From Methanofastidiosum sp. (lineage in GTDB: Archaea > Methanobacteriota_B > Thermococci > Methanofastidiosales > Methanofastidiosaceae): 40,149 nt of DNA. Where the stretch lies: the NCBI GenBank assembly GCA_020854815.1, contig JAHKLW010000077.1:1-40149 (forward strand). Direction: 5' to 3'. This document shows positions 5,870-15,354 of the stretch, piece by piece. Within the stretch, counting starts at the first letter, position 1; every line of letters begins with the position of its first letter. The position numbers were made by a program, and so were the translations under genes. The notes beneath the pieces are model-generated. The model searched no databases. It worked only from the letters and a program-made list of their open reading frames with translations, and was not told where the DNA came from.

Positions 5870-7044
5870 AATCATTTGTTAGCCCTTATAATTTCGTCGA
5901 AGAGATCGAAATAAAAGAAAACCCAAAAAATATTATTGTATATGACACCACTTTAAGGGATGGAGAGCAGACCCCAGGAATTTGCTTTACACCCGATGAG
6001 AAAATAGAAATTGCTATTAAACTAGATGAGTTGGGTATTCCACAAATTGAAGCTGGATTTCCAGTTGTGTCCGATGGCGAAAGGAGGGCGATAAGGAATA
6101 TAACGAAGCAATCTTTAAATTCAGAAATACTTGCTCTGACAAGAACTTTAAAAAGTGATATAGACATTGCTTTATCCTGTGATGTTGATGGAATCATTAC
6201 TTTTATCGGGACTTCAGATCTTCATTTAAAATATAAACTAAAAATGACCCAAGAGCAAGCGCTTTCAAGAGCAGTTGAGGCAGTTGAATATGGTAAAAGT
6301 CATGGAATTTTTGTTGCATTCACTGCAGAAGATTCTACAAGAACCGATTTGGATTTTCTGATTGAACTATACAAAGCAACAACTGAGGCGGGTGCCGACA
6401 GAGTTCACATAGCAGATACCACCGGTTCAATAAGGCCCATGGGAATGAGATATCTTGTTAGTAAAATAAAAGACAATATAAACAATACTATAGGAATACA
6501 CTGTCATGATGACTTTGGACTTGCAGTTGCTAATTCTCTTGCAGCGTTTGAAGCTGGCGCTAGGGCCATATCCACAACTGTAAATGGAATAGGTGAACGG
6601 GCCGGCAATGCTTCACTAGAAGAGGTAATAATGAATCTTAGGTTCTTATATGGAATAGAGATGCCTTTCAGATATGAAGTTATATACGAACTTTCAAGAC
6701 TAGTTGAAAAATATACTACAATGCCGGTACCAAAAAATAAAGCCATCGTTGGGGATAATGTATTTTCTCATGAATCTGGGATACATGTTTCAGCAGTTAG
6801 AGCTGAGCCATTGACATATGAACCGTATATGCCTGAGTTTGTTGGGCAAAAACGAAGAATTATACTTGGAAAACATTGTGGGATGAGTTGCATTGATGCA
6901 AAACTTGAGGAATTACGTTTATCTGTGCCTCAAGATGAAAAAGAAACCCTAATTCTCAAAATTAAAGAAATGGCAGAAAGAGGCGCAAAAGTTGGCGATA
7001 AAGAATTTAAGAATATGGTCCAAGAAATTCTTTCAAAAGGTTAG
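5866..7044 (+). CDS. aksA: Homocitrate synthase family enzyme (AksA-type)
   Basis: The 392-residue protein belongs to the LeuA/AksA/CimA family. DTTLRDGEQTPG at about 27-38 binds metal and 2-oxoacid, HCHDDFGLA begins at H212, and GERAGNASLEE and the C-terminal FSHESGIH motif are present. It lacks the long leucine-feedback domain of full isopropylmalate synthases. AksA condenses acetyl-CoA with 2-oxoglutarate and then with the longer 2-oxoadipate and 2-oxopimelate, building the carbon chain of coenzyme B. The AksA assignment over LeuA or CimA rests on length, sequence style and linkage to mmp11; paralogues are hard to separate by eye. It overlaps mmp11 by 4 bp and the ThDP gene follows 3 bp later. 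Confidence 0.8.
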   Translation: MKSFVSPYNFVEEIEIKENPKNIIVYDTTLRDGEQTPGICFTPDEKIEIAIKLDELGIPQIEAGFPVVSDGERRAIRNITKQSLNSEILALTRTLKSDIDIALSCDVDGIITFIGTSDLHLKYKLKMTQEQALSRAVEAVEYGKSHGIFVAFTAEDSTRTDLDFLIELYKATTEAGADRVHIADTTGSIRPMGMRYLVSKIKDNINNTIGIHCHDDFGLAVANSLAAFEAGARAISTTVNGIGERAGNASLEEVIMNLRFLYGIEMPFRYEVIYELSRLVEKYTTMPVPKNKAIVGDNVFSHESGIHVSAVRAEPLTYEPYMPEFVGQKRRIILGKHCGMSCIDAKLEELRLSVPQDEKETLILKIKEMAERGAKVGDKEFKNMVQEILSKG

Positions 7045-7047
7045 AGG

Positions 7048-8640
7048 ATGAAAAATTCATATTCCGGAGCAGAAATAATATCCAAAGCAATCAAGGATTC
7101 AGGAGTTGATACACTTTTCTGGTATCCGGGAAGGGAAATATTGCCATTATATCACGAATTGAAAGATAATGGCATTTCTATTATTAGATCTTCACATGAG
7201 CAGTGTGCAGTTCATAGTGCTGATGGATTTTATAGGGCAAGTGGAAGAATATCGTCTACACTGACCTCAACTGGTCCGGGGTCAGTCAATGCAATGATGA
7301 GTCTCGCATGCGCCTATAAAGATGGCTCATCGTTAGTATTGATCACCGGGCAAGTTCCTACCGATAAGCTAGGAACTGATGCTTTCGAGGAAGTCGATTT
7401 GCTTTCAATGACCTCTGCCATAACAAAGAAAAATATTATGATTAAAGATGATCTATATCGAGAAATAAGAGATTCATTTAATCAGGCAATATCTGGCCGA
7501 CCAAGACCCGTTCATGTCGAAGTTTCAACAGACTTATTTGAACAACAATACATTTCTGACCTTGAATACACTGAAACTAAAACAAAAACTAAACTTGACA
7601 TCGACAAAATTAAACTTGCCATTAAGTTGATTAACGAGTCTGAAAGACCTTTGATTCTTTCTGGTTATGGTGCTATTAATTCTAATTCAGCAAATACTAT
7701 TTACTCCCTCTCTACTAAAATTGGGGCGCCAATAGTTACAACACTCCCTGGGAGGGGGATAATAGATGAAGACGATAATCGCGCATTTGGCACTCTTGGA
7801 GTGAGAGGTACAAATAATTCTAAAGTGGCTTTTGAAAAGTCAGACCTATTGATATCTTTTGGGGTCAAATTTTCCGATAGAACTTCATATAATCTATTAG
7901 ATACTTCAAAAAAAATAATAGATGTAAATCTAGAAAAAAATCAAAAAAATATAGTGTTTGACCTAGCTCTTATTGGAGATTTAAATGAAATAATTAACAA
8001 TATAACGATTGGTGTTTCTAGAAAATCTGATCTTTGGATTAATAAAAATCCCATGAGAAAATTGGATGGAATTTCATCTTCCTCTACACCTTTGAAACCG
8101 CAAGCTGCTATTTTTGAAATATTTGAAAAACTAAACAAGAACGATATTATTGTTACAGACACGGGCTCAATAACAGTATGGGCCCATTTGCTGAAAAAAG
8201 TTCACATCCCTCGGACATTTATCTGTTCACACTCATTTGGTGCAATGGGGTTTGGATTGCCCGCATCCATAGGGGCTAAATTATCAAATCCTGGAAAGAG
8301 GGTAGTATTAATAACTGGCGACGGCGGACTTTTGATGGTATTGGGGGAGCTATTAATCCTCTCAGAAAATGATATCGATGTGAAAGTATTCCTCATAGAT
8401 AACGGTGTATTGGGAACAATTAAACAATATGAAGATACAAAATTTGATGGGAAATACTCTTTTTCTCTAGGTAAGAATGATTTTGTAGCTATATCAAAAG
8501 GTCTTGGAGTCCCGGCTCTTAGAGTTGAAGACAAAGGAGAAATGAAAAAAGGAATCAGAGAAACTTTGAACTCAGAAGGCCCGATGCTTTTGGACATCGT
8601 AACGAATCCAAATGAAAAAGTTCCTTCAGGTGGAATTTAG
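7048..8640 (+). CDS. Three-domain ThDP enzyme, acetolactate-synthase-like; candidate 2-oxoacid decarboxylase
   Basis: The 530-residue protein has the pyrimidine-binding domain (about 1-170, catalytic Glu at about 51 in SHEQCA), a central domain (about 185-320), and a diphosphate-binding domain with GDGG at about 424 and the matching Asn at about 452, a canonical 27-residue spacing. Acetolactate synthases, oxalyl-CoA decarboxylases and 2-oxoacid decarboxylases share this plan. No regulatory small subunit is adjacent. It starts 3 bp after aksA, so its substrate may be a product of the AksA pathway; 2-oxosuberate decarboxylation to 7-oxoheptanoate is a known step of coenzyme B synthesis. That link is inference. 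The gene converges with the GMC oxidoreductase, overlapping it by 15 bp. Confidence 0.85.
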   Translation: MKNSYSGAEIISKAIKDSGVDTLFWYPGREILPLYHELKDNGISIIRSSHEQCAVHSADGFYRASGRISSTLTSTGPGSVNAMMSLACAYKDGSSLVLITGQVPTDKLGTDAFEEVDLLSMTSAITKKNIMIKDDLYREIRDSFNQAISGRPRPVHVEVSTDLFEQQYISDLEYTETKTKTKLDIDKIKLAIKLINESERPLILSGYGAINSNSANTIYSLSTKIGAPIVTTLPGRGIIDEDDNRAFGTLGVRGTNNSKVAFEKSDLLISFGVKFSDRTSYNLLDTSKKIIDVNLEKNQKNIVFDLALIGDLNEIINNITIGVSRKSDLWINKNPMRKLDGISSSSTPLKPQAAIFEIFEKLNKNDIIVTDTGSITVWAHLLKKVHIPRTFICSHSFGAMGFGLPASIGAKLSNPGKRVVLITGDGGLLMVLGELLILSENDIDVKVFLIDNGVLGTIKQYEDTKFDGKYSFSLGKNDFVAISKGLGVPALRVEDKGEMKKGIRETLNSEGPMLLDIVTNPNEKVPSGGI

Positions 8641-9855
8641 AATATTTTCTCCCAATTTTTTTCCTAAAGCCATTAGCGAAAGGATCGGTGGCGCGCCTGG
8701 TGATTCTGGAAGTATACTTGCATCACATACATAAAATCCCATTTTTGTCTTGAATTGATTGTCCACAGTGATTCCTATTGGTGCAGTTCCTCCGGGATGA
8801 GCTCCAATAGCTTCAGTTGAAACTATCGTATCTACTCCTGATTTCTTTAATATCCTCGAGGCAATAGCAACACCATTTGATATTTTTTGGACATCTTTGC
8901 CGGTACAGTATTTTTCGATAAAGTTCTTATTAACATACCCAAAAGAGTCATCTTTTATTTTGATCATTATTCCGATGATATTATCTCTTTTAGAATCTAT
9001 TTTCTTTTCACCAAGCATTTTTATAATTCTCTCAGAATAATAAGGAGAGATTAGAAAGTCGTTAAATGGAATGTAAGCTGCCATTTGTAACTCGTCTTTG
9101 AATGTTTTGTCACATCTTCCACCAATAGTAACAAATATATCCGCAAATAGACTCTTTGGAGTTATTATGCCTGAATTATTCAGAACTTTGGGGGTATCAA
9201 GAGCGCCTGCACTTAATATAACATTTTTTGCAGAAATATCCTCGAGATTACCTTTTTCCATACCTTGAACTTCAAAGTAATTATTACTTTTATTTATTTT
9301 CAAAGCTTCAAAATTAGTCTTTAGTTCAGCCCCATTAGAAATCGCCATTTCAATATAATAAAGGGAAGTTTTTTTTGCCTGAAATTGACATCCCATGTTG
9401 CATTTTCCACATTTTTTACATTTCTTAAAGTCAATCATTTTGGGCATTATCTTTGGTTCATAACCCAATTCTTTAGATTTTTCAATGAATAGATTAGTCC
9501 TATCACCTAACATATCTTTGGGGATGGTTGATAATCCAAAATCCTTTTCAACTTCATCAAGTTCTTTTTCGATATCTATACCGAGTTTTTCCAGTTCCTT
9601 TTCTTGCGTTCTGACACCATTACCTATGGCTAATAATGTTGTTCCTCCAACACCATTACCACTTAAGATTTCTATTTTTCCATGTTCTTCAAAATCTTTG
9701 CAAGAAGAAGCTCTGAAATAACCTTTGTGAGCTTCGTTTAAGGGAAGATAATCCCCTTTTTCAAGTATTAAGACTTTATAATCGGAGGATATCTTTTCTG
9801 CAATAGCAGCACCACTAGCACCACTTCCAATTATGATATAATCGTATTTATACAT
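8626..9855 (-). CDS. GMC-family FAD oxidoreductase with a four-cysteine cluster
   Basis: The 409-residue protein starts with the FAD-binding YDYIIIGSGASGAAIAEKIS and ends with the GMC signature GAHPGGTAPIG...CDASILPESPGAPP. Cysteines at about 146, 149, 152 and 156 (CKKCGKCNMGC) fit a ferredoxin-like CxxCxxCxxxC iron-sulfur or zinc site, seen in some anaerobic GMC relatives. It is shorter than the usual 500-plus residues of alcohol/choline oxidases. It is the third gene after argG and argH with 13-nt spacing and so probably shares their transcript. The substrate is unknown; nothing in the sequence ties it to arginine. Confidence 0.8.
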   Translation of the reverse strand: MYKYDYIIIGSGASGAAIAEKISSDYKVLILEKGDYLPLNEAHKGYFRASSCKDFEEHGKIEILSGNGVGGTTLLAIGNGVRTQEKELEKLGIDIEKELDEVEKDFGLSTIPKDMLGDRTNLFIEKSKELGYEPKIMPKMIDFKKCKKCGKCNMGCQFQAKKTSLYYIEMAISNGAELKTNFEALKINKSNNYFEVQGMEKGNLEDISAKNVILSAGALDTPKVLNNSGIITPKSLFADIFVTIGGRCDKTFKDELQMAAYIPFNDFLISPYYSERIIKMLGEKKIDSKRDNIIGIMIKIKDDSFGYVNKNFIEKYCTGKDVQKISNGVAIASRILKKSGVDTIVSTEAIGAHPGGTAPIGITVDNQFKTKMGFYVCDASILPESPGAPPILSLMALGKKLGENILNST

Positions 9856-9868
9856 GGTATCCCGTAAA

Positions 9869-11218
9869 CTAAATTTTGACCAATTGTTCTATTCTTTTCA
9901 TAAATATTTCTTTTTTAGATAAAAGTTCTTTTTCTTCTTCTTTTATCCTCTTTTCTATCTTATCAAGCCCAAGATTTCCAGTAGCGCCTGTATGCGTCTT
10001 TGATTTTATATTTTTAACCGGGTCTTTATTTTTTAATGATTCTAGATTTATCCCAACTTCTTTGTAAGCATCCCTAAATGGCGTTCCTTCCTTTACAAGT
10101 TCCAATACTCTATCCGTTGCATAGACTTCAGGAGAAAATGACTCAATTAATATTTCTTTGTTTACCTTTATTTTTGGAATGAAATATCCTAGGACGTATA
10201 GTGTCTGCTGGGTAATATCAAAACTTTCCATTAAAGGGCCTTTGGTCAATTGGAAGTCTCTATTGTATCCTGAATAAAGGGAGGTTATTATTTCTGTTAC
10301 CCTAAAGTATAGAGAGTTTACAACGTTTGCTTTAGCTCTTGTAAGTTCAAGCAAAGCAGGATTTCTTTTTTGAGGCATAAGGCTTGAGCCGCCACAAAAT
10401 TCTTCCGGTAAGTTGAAATAATTAAATTCAGGTATTGAAAATAAGATTAAATCATTAGCAAACTTTGAAAGGTCCATCATTATCTGCGATAGAGCAAATA
10501 TAATTATGGATTCTGTTTTTCCCCTGCTATTATTTGCATACAGGACGTTATTCTGCACCTTTTCAAATCCTAAAAGAGTTGCAACATATTCTCTATCAAT
10601 ATTAAGATTAACACCATAACTTGCAGCACTTCCTAGGGGGGATTGATCATTAATCTTGAAAGCACTCTTCAATAAATAAAGATCATCAAGGAGACTCTCT
10701 AAGATAGCGCTTGTCCAAAGCCCTACTGAGGAGGGCATAGCTCTTTGAGTATGTGTTCTCCCGGGCATAGGCACGAATTCATTTTGTTTTGAGAATTCTA
10801 AAAGTATTTTGCAAAGATTTAGAACACTTTCCATCATATCAAATAATCTCTCTTTTGAATATAATCTCATATCCAAGAGTATCTGATCGTTCCTACTCCT
10901 TGCAGTATGAATCTTCTTACCAACATCACCCAACTGTTCAGTTAAGAAATTTTCAATGGCAGTATGCACATCTTCATCTTCTTTATGTATACTAAATTTG
11001 CCCTGCTCATGAAGATCTAGAATTTCAATCAAATTCTTTTTAATTTTTAGAAGCTCTTCTTCAGAAAGAATTCCTATTTTTTCAAGCATTGTTGAATGAG
11101 CGATATTTCCTATGGCATCAGCTTTCACTAGCTTCATATCCCAGAGATAATCGTCTCCAACTGTAAAATCTTCAACAGCTTTGTCAAGTTCATATTTTTT
11201 TTTCCAAAGTTTTGCCAT
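9869..11218 (-). CDS. argH: Argininosuccinate lyase
   Basis: The 449-residue product splits argininosuccinate into arginine and fumarate. Visible are HTARSRNDQ (104-112), the TxxH-type GRTHTQRAMPSS (about 153-164), and the fumarase/aspartase signature GGSSLMPQKRNP (276-287) with the catalytic Ser loop. Length is normal for the family. A Shine-Dalgarno-like GGGAG precedes ATG 11218. It follows argG by 43 nt. Confidence 0.96.
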   Translation of the reverse strand: MAKLWKKKYELDKAVEDFTVGDDYLWDMKLVKADAIGNIAHSTMLEKIGILSEEELLKIKKNLIEILDLHEQGKFSIHKEDEDVHTAIENFLTEQLGDVGKKIHTARSRNDQILLDMRLYSKERLFDMMESVLNLCKILLEFSKQNEFVPMPGRTHTQRAMPSSVGLWTSAILESLLDDLYLLKSAFKINDQSPLGSAASYGVNLNIDREYVATLLGFEKVQNNVLYANNSRGKTESIIIFALSQIMMDLSKFANDLILFSIPEFNYFNLPEEFCGGSSLMPQKRNPALLELTRAKANVVNSLYFRVTEIITSLYSGYNRDFQLTKGPLMESFDITQQTLYVLGYFIPKIKVNKEILIESFSPEVYATDRVLELVKEGTPFRDAYKEVGINLESLKNKDPVKNIKSKTHTGATGNLGLDKIEKRIKEEEKELLSKKEIFMKRIEQLVKI

Positions 11219-11261
11219 TTAGTTACTCCCTTACAATCATAAAAAATAAAAATTTAAATAT

Positions 11262-12482
11262 TTATCTGGGCCTTTTGGCCAAAACTTCGTACATAAGGCC
11301 CATAACTTTCGCCGCATCCTTTGAAATTCTTTGATCCATGCCTCCAACTTTTATTGACCTTAGTTCAGGCACAAATAATGATGAAGTTGATTCTCTCTTT
11401 ATTATTTCTACATTTCCTTTAAATAATTTAACTTTGAAGTTTCCATTAATATGCTCCTGACTTTTGATTATGTAGCTGTCAAGAGAATCTTTTAAGGGAT
11501 GGAACCATCCTCCGTGATATACAAGATATCCCCATTTCTGTTCTACAGTCTTTTTAAATAATATTTCTTCCTTTGTAAGGCACATCTGTTCTAGATCTTT
11601 ATGGAGTTTTAGAATTATTGTGGCCGCAGGAGCTTCATAAATCTCCCTACTTTTGAGATTCATTATGCCTTCTTCAAAAATATCTATTTTTCCAATACCA
11701 TGCGTTCCTCCAATTTCATTTAGCTCAGTAAGGAGCTCTAATAACCCAATTTTTTTTCCGTTTAAAGATACTGGGACGCCTTTCTCAAAGGAGATTTCCA
11801 AAAAAGTAGGATTATCTGGGGTGTTTTCAAGAGATCTAGTCCACATCCATAAATTGTCTGGAAGTTCTTGATCAAGGTCAATTGCTCCACTTGCAATAGA
11901 CCTGCACCAGAGAGTTTTGTCATCTCCTCCAGTTATCTTTTCAGTTACATAGATTCCCCACAACTCACAAAGTTTTTCCTCTTCTTTTCTCGTAAGATTA
12001 AAATCTCTGACGGGTACCAATACATTCAATTCTGGCGCAAAAAATTTGAATACATTGTGCATCCTGTACTGATCATTTCCTTTGCCGCTTGAACCCTCCA
12101 TTAATGCATCGCAACCCAATTCTTTACCTTTTTGGGCCACTATGTTTGCAATAAGTTGTCTCGTCATCGAAGTACTTACTGGATAACCCATATAATCTGA
12201 GTTTGCCATTATTGCCATAGGGATCCATTTTTTTACAAATTCTTCTTTCGCGTCTATGACAATTGGCGTTATCTCTAGAATATTTGCCTTTTCAAAAGCA
12301 ATATCAATTTCTTCTTTTCCTTGCCCAACATCAATCATTATGGGTAAAATCTCTTTAGCATTATAAACTCGTTTCAGGAGCTCTATACAGAGACAAGAAT
12401 CAACTCCTCCAGAATAGGCAACTGCAACTTTTTTAACAGAAGGTATATCAACCCCTTCAAATTTTGTTAGTATTTCGTCCAT
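11262..12482 (-). CDS. argG: Argininosuccinate synthase
   Basis: The roughly 406-residue enzyme joins citrulline and aspartate using ATP. The N-terminal AVAYSGGVDSCLC is the PP-loop that binds ATP; EGSSGKGNDQYR and ITGGDDKTLWCRS lie in the substrate-binding part. I place the start at ATG 12482, where the coding sequence begins MDEILTKFEG and a purine-rich AGGGAAGG lies 9-14 nt upstream. An in-frame ATG at 12506 would put that ribosome site inside the gene. A TATA-like TTTATAA lies further upstream (about 12515-12525, minus strand). It heads an argG-argH-GMC transcript. Confidence 0.96.
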   Translation of the reverse strand: MDEILTKFEGVDIPSVKKVAVAYSGGVDSCLCIELLKRVYNAKEILPIMIDVGQGKEEIDIAFEKANILEITPIVIDAKEEFVKKWIPMAIMANSDYMGYPVSTSMTRQLIANIVAQKGKELGCDALMEGSSGKGNDQYRMHNVFKFFAPELNVLVPVRDFNLTRKEEEKLCELWGIYVTEKITGGDDKTLWCRSIASGAIDLDQELPDNLWMWTRSLENTPDNPTFLEISFEKGVPVSLNGKKIGLLELLTELNEIGGTHGIGKIDIFEEGIMNLKSREIYEAPAATIILKLHKDLEQMCLTKEEILFKKTVEQKWGYLVYHGGWFHPLKDSLDSYIIKSQEHINGNFKVKLFKGNVEIIKRESTSSLFVPELRSIKVGGMDQRISKDAAKVMGLMYEVLAKRPR

Positions 12483-12690
12483 AATTAAAACCTTCCCTCG
12501 AATCATTGAGCCAGTTATAAAGATTATGACTTATTTGTATCAAAAATAGACTATTAAGTACAATTTCAATTGCTATGAGGATTCTATTTATTAGATAATA
12601 TTTTACCACTATATTATTTTTCCAATACCAAAAACAATATAAAATGTAGTACTAAATGAACATAATAATCACTATTTATGGAAGAATAAG

Positions 12691-13809
12691 ATGGTCTATC
12701 TAATAAAAAAGAATATTAATGGAGAAATATATTACTACCTTAATCATTCGGTTAGAATGGGTAGCAGAGTAAAGACAGTTTCACATTATCTGGGGAAAGG
12801 TCCATTTTCTCAGTCTGAAATTGAATTCTTAGTTAAACAAAAGTCTCAGATGATTCTCCTAGAAGCAGAATTCCTGAAGATTTTTTCAAAAAGATCAGGG
12901 CATATAGATCATATCCTCCCAACTTCTTTCATAAATATACTAGAGAGACTAAAAGAGATAAATAGAATAATGGCCCCATTTAACAAAAGCTATTTTGAAA
13001 AATTTGAAGATAATCTTAGACTTAGATATGTTCATGGATCAACAGCAATAGAAGGCAACACGTTATCATTGAGAGACGCGCAACTTATTCTTGAAGAAGA
13101 TACTCCAGCAGGTAATACTCTAAGAGAGATGCATGAGATATTAAACTATAAAGGCCTTTTTAAATTCCTTAGAGACTACACTGGCGATATAAATTTGAAA
13201 CTCATTCTAAAAATTCATGAAATGCTTATGAAAAATATAGATGATGAAAATGCAGGTACACTTAGAAACATTGATATATCTATATCTGGATCTGATTACG
13301 ATCCTACGCCCTTTCCAGTTTTAGAAGATGAACTTAACAGTCTCATAAATTGGTATAATGAAAAAAGATTAACAATGTTTACAGTTGAATTGGCTTGTCA
13401 CTTTCACCAAAAATTTGTTGAGATTCACCCATTTATTGATGGTAATGGCAGAGTTTCGAGAGAATTATTAAATTTTATTCTTTTACAAAATAAATACCCG
13501 AGAATTGTTATCCCATTTGAAAGGAGGGGGGTGTATCTTAGGTGCATAGATATTGGAAATTCAGGAGAACTAACCCCATTTATTATTTTTGTATCTGGGC
13601 TTCTGATCGAGGACTCGTTTAAACCCGTGGTCACATTCTTTAATCAATTAAAGGAAAAAATAAAGGAAGAAAAGTATTCAAGTGATATCTCAAATCAATT
13701 AGATAATACCATGAATGATTATACAGAAATCTTGAAAACAATTAGAGACATGGAAGGCAAAATAGAAAATTTGAACTTAACGGAGCTAAGAAAAGGCAAA
13801 TGGAAATAA
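12691..13809 (+). CDS. Fic-domain protein (AMP-transferase type), self-inhibited
   Basis: The 372-residue protein carries the Fic motif HPFIDGNGRVSREL (His at about 246), complete for NMP transfer. An N-terminal inhibitory motif S-x3-E-G (STAIEGN, about 117-123) blocks the nucleotide pocket in class II Fic proteins. The first 60 residues (YLIKKNINGEIYYYLNHSVR) are a small strand-rich domain common in archaeal and bacterial Fic proteins. The C-terminal 60 residues look helical and coiled. There is no adjacent antitoxin, in keeping with built-in inhibition. Target unknown. It starts with ATG 12691 after GGAAGAA. Confidence 0.9.
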   Translation: MVYLIKKNINGEIYYYLNHSVRMGSRVKTVSHYLGKGPFSQSEIEFLVKQKSQMILLEAEFLKIFSKRSGHIDHILPTSFINILERLKEINRIMAPFNKSYFEKFEDNLRLRYVHGSTAIEGNTLSLRDAQLILEEDTPAGNTLREMHEILNYKGLFKFLRDYTGDINLKLILKIHEMLMKNIDDENAGTLRNIDISISGSDYDPTPFPVLEDELNSLINWYNEKRLTMFTVELACHFHQKFVEIHPFIDGNGRVSRELLNFILLQNKYPRIVIPFERRGVYLRCIDIGNSGELTPFIIFVSGLLIEDSFKPVVTFFNQLKEKIKEEKYSSDISNQLDNTMNDYTEILKTIRDMEGKIENLNLTELRKGKWK

Positions 13810-13856
13810 TCTTGGAATTAATATTTTTAGAACATAATATTTAAATAGGCCAGATA

Positions 13857-15338
13857 ATGAGTATTTTCATGAAAAAAATTACTTTATTCCTAATATTAAT
13901 ATTATGCAATGTATCAATAATGAATGTTTTTGCAGATGAACTTTCTTGGAATTTTGAGACGGGAGATGATGTAGCTTCTGTTGCGGCAACTTCTGACGGA
14001 GCGTATATAGCAGTTGGCTCATATGACAATCATGCGTATCTTTTCAATAAAAGTGGTACACAATTATGGAAATTCCAAACAGGTAGCAATGTAGAATCTG
14101 TGGCCATATCTTCAAATGGCCAATACATAGTTGCAGGGTCTTGGGATAAAAGAGTATATTTGTTTAACAAATCTGGGCAGAAGATTTGGGATAAAGTTAC
14201 CTCTGGTCAAGTTAACAAAGTTAATATAGCTCCTGATGGATCATATATCACTGCAATTACAAAGGATTATAGCGTTTATATATACGATAAAGCCGGGGTT
14301 CAGATTACCAACTACAATTCAAGAAATAGACTGGCCTCATCTTCAGTTACCCCTGATGGTTCTTACATGGCCGTTGGAACAAATGATAGCAATATTTTCT
14401 TGCTTTCAAGATCAGGTGAACGTTTATGGGAGTACAAGACCGGGGCTAATGTTCAATCAATTTCTTTAACTCCTGAAGCTACTTCTATAGTTGCCGGTGC
14501 ATTTGATAATAAAGTTTATCTTTTTGATAAGAAAGGTTCTCTAATTTGGTCTAAACCAACCAGTGCTGCAACACATTTAGTTTCTATCAATAAATATGGT
14601 TCAAGGGTATTTGCTGCCGATCTTAGTGACAATATCTACTTATTTGACTCTTCGGGAAAACAACTCTTCAAAAGAACGATGAAAGATAAAGCCAATGCTG
14701 TTTCTATGTTACCAACTGGAGATTATATTGCGGTAAGTTCTCTTGATAGAGTTATAAGTTTATTAAATAGTTCTGGAACTTTATTGTGGACTACAGGGAA
14801 TGAAAGCACCATAAATTCATTATTCCTGACTACAGATGGAAAATTAATCGCTGGATCAAAAGATAACAAAATTTACCTCTATGATCTAAGTGTATATATA
14901 AAACCAGGAACATCATAATCTCCAAAAGAATCTACATCTATTGAGGTTCCACAAACACCTGTTTCTGAGACTAAACCACCAGTAACAACTGATGATAAAC
15001 CACCTCCTGTGACTGTGCCAGAAACAACTACAACAACTTCTGGTAGTTTTCCATATATTTTTATCGTGCCTTTAGCAATAGTAATAGTCGGGATAGCGGC
15101 TTTAGTATTCATGAAGAAAGGAAAAACATCAACTAAAATTCCTGAAATACCAAAAGAAATTCAAATAAAGGATGAAGTCAAATGTCCTTCTTGTGGGTCC
15201 CCTGTTGAAGAAGGAGCTAAATTCTGTGGAAGCTGTGGAAATGATATTCATGAAAAGATAGAATTAAAATGCCCACATTGCGGAGCGTCAGTCGGAAAAG
15301 ACAGTAGTTTTTGTCCAGAGTGTGGTCAAAAAATTTAA
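13857..15338 (+). pseudogene. Membrane beta-propeller/zinc-ribbon protein interrupted by one in-frame TAA
   Basis: The first frame (13857 or ATG 13869 to TAA 14916-14918) has a signal peptide (KKITLFLILILCNVSIMNVF) and seven or eight PQQ/WD40-like repeats of the type YIAVGSYDN-AYLFNKSG. After the stop the same frame continues without a gap: a Pro/Thr-rich linker, a membrane helix (about 15048-15108), and two double-cysteine zinc ribbons (CPSCG...CGSCG and CPHCG...CPECG) to TAA 15336-15338. The full product would be an outside sensor-like propeller tethered to cytoplasmic zinc ribbons, about 493 residues. Without readthrough the propeller would be secreted; the C-terminal part could start from GTG 15009 but no ribosome site is evident. 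Mutation, sequence error or readthrough are all possible. Confidence 0.75.
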
Positions 15339-15354
15339 AATTTTAAATAATTTA

